Source: Spirodela intermedia
Lineage: Eukaryota; Streptophyta; Magnoliopsida; Alismatales; Araceae
Direction of reading: 5' to 3'
Length of the DNA: 64,000 nt
Assembly: GCA_902729315.2 (NCBI GenBank)
Contig: CACVBZ020000045.1
Span: forward strand, 1 to 64,000
The translations under genes were made by a program, and so were the position numbers. Under the pieces are notes generated by a model. The model had not been told where the DNA came from. It saw only the letters and a program-made list of their open reading frames with translations, and made no database searches. Below are positions 54,640 to 64,000 of the stretch, piece after piece. The number at the start of each line of letters is the position of its first letter. The stretch's first letter is position 1.

Positions 54640-56250
54640 AGTAACTTAGAAAATATACACGAATATATAATAATTAAGCTAGCAAGGAGAACATGCTCTC
54701 ATGAAATCTACAACCTCTTTGAAATGATAATCATTTTGTAAGACACAACATAGCTATAGATAAATTCAAAAGATATGTGTTGGTTAGTGTAAGGAAATAG
54801 GGCAAAAAATGACAACTAAAAAGCATCTAGAGATCAAACTAGCAAAAATGTATGAAAATCCAACCAATGCCCATTGGTCATGGGCTGCATTTATTTCTCA
54901 CTAATCAAATGAATCATTGTGTTAAATCAAATTATAGATTGCATCTACAATTGCTACCTCTCCAACAATATCTTTCACTATTTCTTTGCTTTGGGTGGCT
55001 CAGCTTTTATGATGCAACTTATTAGAATTCACATAGGATATCTCACTTTTTAGATTCACCTTTTCCTGACACAATGCCCTTGGGTAGTTAGCTGCTACAG
55101 ACAAGTGTATGTCATGCAAACCTATGTAAAAATACTAAATATATATACTATATAAATTCTCTTAAAACAATGCTAAGAATGAAAGTAGCCACATATGGGG
55201 CTCCACATGAGCCTCATATTTTAAGAGAAAAACAGGTTGTAGGACTAAGTTGATACATATGTGATTTCCAAAACATGATAGTAAAGAATGAAAAAAGCTG
55301 GACAGATGACTTTGGAAAAGGCTTATCTTTCCATTTCTTGCTTCCTTTTCATGAACATTGGGGATTTATACAAGCTCATAAGAACCTATAAAATAAAGAT
55401 AGTATAAATAGGTTCATATTTGTAATTATAGAAATATATATGAGATTAAAATGATAACAATGATCTAATTATTGCTAATTGGTTTTCAATTTTAATGGCC
55501 CAATAACTCTAATAGAAGAAAATTGAGGAGATAATCAAATTCATAACCACTTCCTGCTCATGAATTATTAATTCACAAGTTTACTATAAGTCCATAATGA
55601 TGATAAATATATGATTGTTTCAACTCTTTAAAGATGTTAGAACAAATGAATTACATTAGCAAGCACAACAGCTGATGTTGTTAGTTAAACACAAGTCTCA
55701 TTGAGAAAACTCTAATTGTCAAGTAATGATAAATAATAATTAATTATAATATTCTACAATTTTACCTACCTCATCTTATTTTACAATTTTCAAAATGATA
55801 ATCATTAAATATCTAACCAATTAGCAGAAACTTTTTTCATGTAAAACCAAGTGCTAAAAAGGTAGTATGTTTCCCACTTTCAACAGGTCACTTCTTCAAC
55901 CAAAGCTAGTTGCAAACATTCTAATTTTCTTTTATACCATTATTTGCTAAAAGCATCATAACAAATGGGCTGATGCAAACATTCTAATTTTCTTTTATAC
56001 CACTAATTTTCTTTTATACCATTATTTTCTTTTAGAATGTATATCACGTAACTCAAAATTTTGAAACTTTCCACAACACCACATTGAAGCATTCAAGGCC
56101 AACTAATGGGCTGATGCTGATGATCCTTTATTCCACAAGATGGATAAGTGACTACATTGTGTTTTATTCAAGCTAAGCCCTAAACATTTGTGGCTTAGTC
56201 CAATAGTGTCGGATTAAACTTCCTGAATTGAGGTGATGCTGCAGCCAATA
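54640..56250. other. AT-rich intergenic region, nothing recognised
   Basis: No ORF with a recognisable domain and no LTR or LINE motif was found. A short tandem duplication with a 63-bp step lies at 55911-56036: TGCAAACATTCTAATTTTC occurs at 55911 and at 55974, with an extra part-copy near 56000. Confidence 0.5.
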
Positions 56251-56775
56251 ACACCTGTCCATCATCATAACTCATATTCCTTCCAAACGTATTTTGAGAA
56301 GAAAAAGTCTTCCCTACCAACACCTCAGTGTCATCGTTGGAAGAATACCACGAGGGTTCTTTATAGGTGACCAATCGTTCTTCACACCTACAAGGGGAAG
56401 AACTTCCACATTGAAATCGCCACTATGCTACTCCCACTTTATTGACTCAGACTCCGCACGAATCTTCTTCGGACTAGTGTTGCTAAAATTATCGAAGCAT
56501 GCGAGTTAATTCCTTGAAAATGAACAAGAGCTTACCTCCGGCAACTTCACTAGATGCCTCCACCCAGGCAGCAGATCAGAAAGTGCACCGTCACGGAAGA
56601 AGACAGTCATGGACCAAACTCCAAACCACCCCCGGCCCCTTTCCCAGCCCTCCGCGTTCTGCTATCCACTTAAAGGAATGACCGGATGCCATGTTTTCTC
56701 AGCAACTCGGCGACAAAAAAGATTACAAGTTTTTCAGCTCCTGTACAGTCAACGCGGGAGACATTATGCAGTGTA
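56251..56775 (-). other. Region downstream of CUL4, probably including its 3' UTR
   Basis: The CUL4 3' UTR should begin at 56775 going left. Farther left (56290-56500) there are short open stretches on both strands, none with a domain I recognise. They could be a gene remnant. No poly(A) signal could be fixed with confidence. Confidence 0.4.
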
Positions 56776-59700
56776 TCACGCGAGGTAGTTGTATATTTGC
56801 GGGTTGTTCTTGTCCCGCTCAAGGTACTCCCTGTCGATGAGGCTCTCGATCCTCTTCTTTATGTCACCCGGTTTTATTGGGAACTTCAGCTGCAAACCAG
56901 CAGAGAAACAGCACACACCCGCGTATATCTGTTATGGAGACTGCGCTCAAGAAGGGGGAGCCTATGAGAGGCAAGGGAGATGAAGGCTACCTGCTGAAAG
57001 AGCTCAGTTATCAGGAGCGTGTGGCTGAGTATCTTCCTCGTCTTCATGATGCGGACAATGGCCGCGTCCACCTGAAGGAAAAATCCATGTCAGCACTTAA
57101 GTGCCCAAGATAGATGCACACCAATGCCAAAAGACAGATGGCAGGCCATTCGTGTGTGGTATCACTTCTTTCCTCCAGCGGGCTTCTGGCGATCATGATG
57201 ATTAGGGTGAAGATGATAGTGATAGTTTAGGCAGATCATATGGGGTGCATGGAGATCAATGGGAATCAATCATAATGGAAGAGGAGGACCTGATACTGTC
57301 GGTCCTGGAAAACCCTCTCAGTTGTGCTCGCATTCTCTTCAACTGTCTCCTTCATCTGTATCGCATTGATCTGACAGCACAGCCAGTTAGACTGCGAACG
57401 AGGCAAATATATTAAAGAAAATGACTTTCGGTGGAAAGGTGGCTTACCTTTATGCGGTAGAGAGGAGCGCTGAACTCCTCATTGAACACAAATTCATCAT
57501 CATCCTCCACTTCTCTTCCTTTAGGGTTCTGAGAAGCATTCCCAAGAAGAGAATTCACTCTACTGTAATAAAATGCAGATCCCAACGCTGATATTTAGGA
57601 GGAAAATAATTCACCTTCTGAAGCACACGAACTTTGCCGCATGCAAGGGACTGCAGGGTCCTGCGTAATTCCTTATCCTCTATGCTGGTTGAGTCCTTGA
57701 CGTCTTGGAAAGTGAGCTTTTGGGCATCGTTGAACAGCATCAAAACGACAGTCTGCAACATGCAAGGAACCGATGCTTGATTTTTTTCATAGCGACAATC
57801 CTCCATGCCATTCCAATCACATCATCCCAACTTTACCTGGAATAGTGAGACTGCCAATTCCTTTTTACCCCTGGGGAAATGGGCTTTCAGCACACAATGG
57901 CCCAAGGAGTTCTGCCACATCAGGCGTCTGCCACTGTGCTTACTCAAGTAGAATTCCTTGAATATATCCTGTCATGTCAACAAGTATGTGTTGAGGAGAC
58001 AAAAAACAGGAGCCGGAGAAACACTGAAGAATGGCCAACAAAGTATTCATAGACATACCTGGTAAACATTAAGCTCATGAGGAAGCCTAACGTCCATCGG
58101 TGGATATGTGGGCCAGTACCTGCCGACACGTCTCAATGGAGAGTGAATGCAGCAGAGAGGAAAATGTCGTCCCAGAATAGTAATAATAACCATAGACCAA
58201 TTGTAGAAAATATGGAAGGGGCAACAAGTAAACATACCCAGTTGTTAAAACATGTACGCTCATCTCAATACCAGAAGGAAGCTTCGTCCTCGCTTGAGAT
58301 GACTGTTTAAAAGAATCATTGATTTCTTTTGACAATTCAATGTCCTGTAAAAGCATTCGCGAGACGTTATATGAGCTCAAATTGGACGGAGAATAATAAT
58401 AAATATTTTAAAATCAAACAACTTGATGGTAAATCCAAAACATACACACAGATAATTAGGATACTACCTCTTGATTCTGCTGCACTAATGCAGAAAAAGT
58501 AGACGCTTTCTAAAAAGACTGCGGTTGCCTGGGGGCCAGAGACAGGGCTAAGGTAGATACTATCCTTACTGGACGAGGACAATTTAAGGAAAACTTTGGA
58601 AAGAGAGGAGTCAGAACATATTTAGAACACAAGTGACACCAGCATCCGATTATTGCCGGGTCTAGGACAGAGTGAGAAGACAGATAAGAAAGGCCACCCA
58701 AGCAAGAAGAGAGGTTTCATCCAAAGAATAGTCGATTATGTGAGGCAATTTTGTTCAATACGCCCATCTATTGTTTTTCTTAATGGAGTGTGCCAAGGTA
58801 AACACGAAGATATCTTAAGGCAAAACGAAACAGATTCCCATGAAAATAAATTAGAAGAACATATACAGAGGATGACAGGATGAATGTCCAGAACACAAAA
58901 AAGATGCCAAAAATGGAGGGAATGATATTTCTAAGACCAAAAAACAGCGGAAATACTGCACCCCAAATTCTTAGATTTAATAAGATGGCAGACAATAGTA
59001 CAAAGTCAGGAAATACCCATAAAAGCAAGCAACCTCAATATTTCTGCAAATAAAAAAATTAAAATAGACATACGAATAAACATCAGAGGTCAAATAAACG
59101 ATCTTGAAGAAGCCTACACATTGTATGAATGATTTCCAGGTTTTGTCAGATTAATTTGCTTGCCAGAATATTCCCCTAAAGTTATAGTAATCCTTTACTT
59201 TTTACAACGTTTACATTCGATCAAGTGTTCATCGTGTACAAAGGCCCACCTTCCACAAAAATAGGTTTTACGGTGAATTTCTGAAGCCAATTCTGTACCT
59301 TCCATTACTGAAACAATCATAGCTACCTAAGAATCACCCCATTGTTTCCTACTTCTGGTACAATTCATCGACTTCCTTCCAGGCAAGAAGAACATGGGTC
59401 ATCGTCTTGCACAACATAAAAAAATCGTGTCCCTCCATTTTTTACTTTTCTCCTAAACTGAAATGACTGATCCTCAGGCATCCAAGGAAATGACAATTTT
59501 ACAACACAGTGACAGCCCGCTTTTGATATACAGATCAAGAAACTCCAAATTATATGTCCTAGTTCCCATTTGATTTTAACTTTGAAGTGTAGACTGTTTG
59601 TCAATGAAAACATGCATCAATTAGAGTTTTTCATAGGATGATTTGGCCAAATTTTCCATGGAGTCATATAGAATTTATATCAATTTTATCTTAGAAAAGT

Positions 59701-62700
59701 AAACATCCATATTTATCGTTCTCAGGGTAAAGAATGAAAAAACTCACAAAAAGGAGCTATACAAGGAAACCTATAGGCATTTACTAAATAACTAAATGTC
59801 GAAGTCATAAAACAATGGCAATTAGAGGCCTAAAAAAGCTCTTATAATACAAAAATCCTTTGTCAACAAGTCCTGCACAGAAAGTTATAAGCATTTACTA
59901 AACATCAACAAGGACCAGATTCATAATAATAAATATGTCAAAAGACAAAAAAATACGTAACAGTGTGTAGATGTTAGAAAAACATTACCAAAAATAATTA
60001 TTATTCCTTCAAACATTACCAAACATTTGGAATAACTTCTGAGATTCCAAGGTTGACTTGAATTTTCCAAAGCTCATCACAATGATGGCATTGCATCCCG
60101 AGGTCAACAAGAAGAGGATTTCTGAAATTTATTTCACTAATTTCATCCGAATTCCTCTCTCTACATATAAAACTCTAATCTCACTGAGCTCGGACGGGAG
60201 GGGGTTTCCTAACTCAAAAGGGGGAAACCTTGTATTCTTCTGTGGGTTAGTTCCTACTGCCATCCCAATTAATGCAAGGGGAGTGATAAACAGAATCACA
60301 ACAGTTTCCAATACTTCTGATTCTAATCAATTTTGAAGCTAACCATACACAAATTTAACATACTACTAGTCTTTTTTTTCTGTATCTTGACTGGATTTAG
60401 AGTAATCAGGCAAAAACTTTTGGGACAAGGAGGAAGGACTCATACCCTCGGTGAATGAGAAAGCTTCATATGATTAACAGTAACCCCTTGTAAGGTATGG
60501 AGTAATAGAATTAAACCCTTGTAATATGAGTAATAAATAACAGGGAACGTAAGGATTATATAGAAAAAGGGTATCGTACCAAACTAAAAAAATCCAATAA
60601 AAAAGGAGAAGAAATTATAGACATTCAAACCTTAAACATCCCCTCCAATTTATTTGTAAACTGGCTGCCACACTCCGCTTTGAGCTGAAACAGGGAAAAA
60701 ATTAATGCAATGAGAATTTCCTGAAATTTCTTATTTTCTAACCGTGAAAAAATTTCTGAAAATATAGATTACTTTGGATATCATTGACTTCTCAGCATCA
60801 ATGGAGGCACTCTTTCCCAACAACAACCGTTTAGCAAGATCCTTTTTATAGAATGCCTCAAACACATCTTTACCCTGAATAACATAAAAGACGAAACGTT
60901 TAGCAAAAGAAAACGCAAGAAAGAAGTAGAAAACAATACAAAAGTAAATACCTCTGACTTTTCATGGGGAAAAAAATTATTTCATATTTCATTACAGCTT
61001 CAATAAAAAGAAAAAGAAAAACAGCGAAAAGCGCATTAAAGTGGCTTACTTGTATGAATCTGAATAAAACTAGAACTTTATCAAGAGTTCCTTCCAATTC
61101 TTCTTCAGATGTACCTTTGTTACCAGCCCGAAGCTTCTCATCGAGAAACTTAGCAATGAGTTCTGCTGGCCGGTTCTAATTTAAGGAACAAGAGATGCAA
61201 TCATTAGTTGAATCAACACTCAGAAGACAGCAGCATACAGCACGAGTAGATCAACAATGTAGTTTGATAATAGAGATAACCAACCCAGGACAAGCTAAAA
61301 CAACTATACAAGAACATGCAACGTTCTCATTGTTGGTGTGTAGAAGGCTCATGCCACAAAAAATCGATTGAAACACAGAAGCAAAAATTGAAAGAACATA
61401 AGCATAACTAATATTATCAGGACGAAAGAGTAAATATTTTTTCACGAGAGATCAAACATATGCATGAATACTGAATAGATTTTTCTTTGTGCTACAGAAA
61501 AATACAAACACGATAAAGATCGGAAATTATGCAGATGCTGATGGCATCCAGAGAAAAAAGAATCTGTATATTGAGGGAATCAATGCCTCCTGATTCGGAT
61601 TGTCCTGTGAGCCAACATATAAACAATCACAAAACGAAGTAAAAAATGTACACAAACTTTATAAAAGTCATAGCTTACAAGGAATAGCTTGCACCATCAT
61701 TGGGTGATTTTTAACGAATTGGAAAACTCCTACAATTAGGTGCAGCAGGAACCAAACGAAGATCTATATGATACAGCACAAAAACACTTCCTTCAATTCT
61801 CCTGAAATAATCTACAAAACACGAAGATAGGAGCCAATCATGCTTACCTAATGTCGAGCACACATGATTTCCAGACTCAGACAATTCTAATCAGGATAAG
61901 GCATCCCAATCCAATTCAAGCCAAGTATTGGATCCTCATGAAAGATTGATACGAAAAAGGAAAGGACAGAATCATCTGGAAATTGACTAATCTCACTACG
62001 GCCAATTTTGTGCTATGCCTCTCACAGAGTTCCTTGTACCATCAATATCATGATTAGAAAAAAAGAACTAAAGGGCCCCATTTGCAGCTAACAATGAAAG
62101 AAGAACAGAAGAAAGAGCGGTACTAGCAAAACAAAATGGAAAAGTGTGGGGGGAATAATTACTCAATAGCCATTTTATTAGAATCATTTCTAAGTATACG
62201 CCAAAAATAGTCACATCCCTAGGGAAAGCTGAATTGGCCATCTGATCAGATCCATACGTTGAGCTGGCAGATCCACATGACAGTGGTGCTACAAGATTCA
62301 CAAATATGATATATTTACGATTCAAAATGTAGATAGTGATTACTAAATATATATTTGACTTTAGCAAAAGTTGAGCTTAATTCGATTAGACAATGAAATA
62401 TAGTAGGATAGATCAAAGATTAGGATCAACATGATTAAAAGTTGAAAACTGTTATTATCATACATGTAAACGAAAACATGAACGAAAAAAATCTACGAAA
62501 GAACAATGGATGGATTTTCTACGGTAAAATTGCACATTAAAAAATCTGGAATGACCTTTGTTTACAGGTCTTTGCAAACAATGGAAACGAAAATGTAGCT
62601 GGACCAAATTTCACCTCCAAAAATTACTTCAGAATCAAAAGGCGCGATTAGAATTCTCAATTAGGACTTTGAGTAGCTATTTTGCCCAAATACCTCAAAT

Positions 62701-63670
62701 GTTTCTTGAATATCAAATTTTTTAACTCAAATAGAGTAGAAACCCATTCCAACAGAAGTTGGGTAAGCAAATAGAATAAAAAGATTAAAAATAGAAGGAA
62801 AGAAATATGGCCCACCTGACGGAGATTGATGAGATGCTCAAATGCATCCTTTATTGTGTTGGAAAATGATTCATTTCTGAAAAAACCTTCCTCCCAAATA
62901 GTATCAACAGTAGCCTTAAAGTCTAGGAGACAGGAAACTAAGTCCTTATCTTTTTCTTCATCCATAACAATTCCCTGTCCAGTTCCCCGGATGTAAGAGC
63001 TGAGGGCTTGTCTTAATAATTCCAAGGCATTAACCCTCGAAAACAAGTTATACATTCGTCGGAGATCATCAATGCGACTTCCATTCATCAGCACTGTGAA
63101 TCCCTAGACAACAGAAAAGTATTATCATAATTAAAAGAAATGTTTCAAGAGGGAAAGTGTAAATAAGGCAACGTAGGGCTGTTCACCTTATCAAGAATTG
63201 CAGATACATGGCAAGAAAGAAGTTGCCTTTCAGCAGTTGCCACCAGAGGCTTTCCCGTACTTCCATCTAGGTAGAGCAAGCATCTTTCATGCTCTTCATG
63301 TAGCCTCAACTGTTTACATACATTACAATGTTTCTTTCGAATCAAAACTTAAGCTTATGATGTATGATTTATGTGAAAAAAGTTACAAATATTCTATCAA
63401 ATGAATAAAAAAGTAAAGAGATGAGAATGAAACATGACGTAAGCACTGAAATCATGAGAAACATGATAAATCAACTCTGAAGAACGCACCTCCACATGTT
63501 TCAAGTAATCAGGAACATCCGATTCCTGCATGTATTTCACACCTTCAGAGGCATAAAATTCAGAAGTGCATTCAAGAAATGGTTTTTCAAATCTCTCTGT
63601 GTAGATTCCTATGGCAGTAAACATCTTCAATAGATGATTGAGAAGCGTTCTATCAACCGCTTCACCTGAT
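56776..63670 (-). CDS. CUL4: Cullin-4, CRL4 ubiquitin ligase scaffold (3' two thirds)
   Basis: CUL4 holds DDB1 at its N-terminus and RBX1 plus E2 at its C-terminus in nuclear CRL4 ligases acting in light signalling and DNA repair. Exons (minus strand, in order): 63490-63670, 63187-63309, 62816-63103, 61050-61175, 60773-60874, 60631-60684, 58238-58344, 58059-58119, 57837-57968, 57615-57752, 57448-57528, 57290-57370, 56991-57071, 56776-56889. They join in frame to 555 residues ending [10 protein letters not shown] and a TGA. Diagnostic stretches are [57 protein letters not shown] and [12 protein letters not shown]. The neddylation site is the Lys in IVRIMKTRK (exon 56991-57071). The C-terminal winged helix is complete. 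Introns are GT-AG; the largest are 58345-60630 and 61176-62815. The sequence is far closer to CUL4 than to CUL1 or CUL3. The first exon edge could be 63665. N-terminal exons lie beyond the window. Confidence 0.95.
58345..60630 (-). other. Large CUL4 intron
   Basis: A 2.3-kb intron between the exons coding for GMFK and DIELSKEI. It is AT-rich, with no recognisable transposon domain or additional exon. Typical plant cullin introns are shorter, so insertion of an old element is possible but not shown. Confidence 0.6.
61176..62815 (-). other. Large CUL4 intron
   Basis: A 1.6-kb intron between INLRQ and NRPAELI, phase 0. It is AT-rich and without recognisable features. Confidence 0.6.
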
Positions 63671-64000
63671 CTGATATACATATCGAAACCAAATGAGCAC
63701 ATAGACTGTGAAGCAATGATTACAAAGTAAGAGAATAAATTACAACCAATCCGCTAAGATTTAAAGCAAAATACCCAGCATTCATAAATACATTAAAAAA
63801 GGAAATCAGTTTTACTAAACCAACTGTTGAAACGTCTCTCCCTGGTGTTACAGTTATAATCAGGCTATTTTTAATCTGATTTAAGTCTCTAGGTAACTTT
63901 GAATTAACTTTAGAATATAGCAAGAATCATGAATGAGAGAAAAGAAATACAAAATTAGAAGATAAAAAGATAATTCAATATTTAAAAGATTATACAGAGT
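63671..64000 (-). other. CUL4 intron running out of the window
   Basis: Upstream of the exon starting near 63670 there is no further cullin coding sequence in the window. The acceptor reads TATCAG on the minus strand. Confidence 0.6.

Noticed and set aside
56294-56509. 71-codon ORF downstream of CUL4
   Set aside because: No recognisable domain; the opposite strand is equally open. Reported only as an unassigned region.

Overview
The window looks like the left end of a flowering-plant chromosome, probably a monocot. The evidence is Arabidopsis-type CCCTAAA telomere repeats, an intronless GC-rich phospholipase A1 gene, a plant CUL4 gene and typical plant LINE, Copia and Athila/Tat retroelements. 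The species cannot be fixed from sequence alone. All coordinates were read by eye and may be off by a few bases at repeat edges.

Region 1 (1-17530) is the most unusual part. It is a head-to-tail series of poly(A)-tailed retroelements separated by short blocks of telomere repeat. The order is telomere block, full-length L1-type LINE (copy 1), A tail, five CCCTAAA, second full-length LINE (copy 2), A tail, two CCCTAAA, a short retroposon with a 5S-rRNA-like head, A tail, two CCCTAAA. Every A tail runs straight into CCCTAAA, and every unit points the same way, with its 3' end toward the chromosome interior. This is what repeated attachment of LINE cDNA to a chromosome end, with telomerase repair in between, would leave. 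Insertion inside a telomere array by a repeat-specific LINE is the main alternative. The LINE codes for ORF1 (DUF4283-like domain plus CCHC knuckle) and ORF2 (APE endonuclease, reverse transcriptase, zinc-binding region, RNase H). The two ORFs share a frame and are separated by one TAG. Copy 1 has an intact ORF1 and broken ORF2; copy 2 has a broken ORF1 and intact ORF2.

Region 2 (17531-23980) is subtelomeric sequence with a 70-bp tandem repeat and one host gene, a DAD1-like phospholipase A1 (21324-22793). That gene is flanked by an 82-bp direct repeat.

Region 3 (23981-54639) is a nest of decayed retrotransposons. A minus-strand Copia element is split by a large Athila/Tat-type Gypsy element (27883-42649). 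The Gypsy element was itself hit by three solo LTRs. A second Athila/Tat-type element lies at 43756-47574. Four solo LTRs have clear 5-bp target duplications. A diverged internal relic of the same LINE lineage as the telomeric pair lies at 51967-53363.

Region 4 (54640-56775) holds no recognised gene. Region 5 (56776 to the window end, minus strand) is the 3' two thirds of CUL4, the scaffold of CRL4 ubiquitin ligases. Fourteen exons are resolved; the N-terminal exons lie beyond the window.
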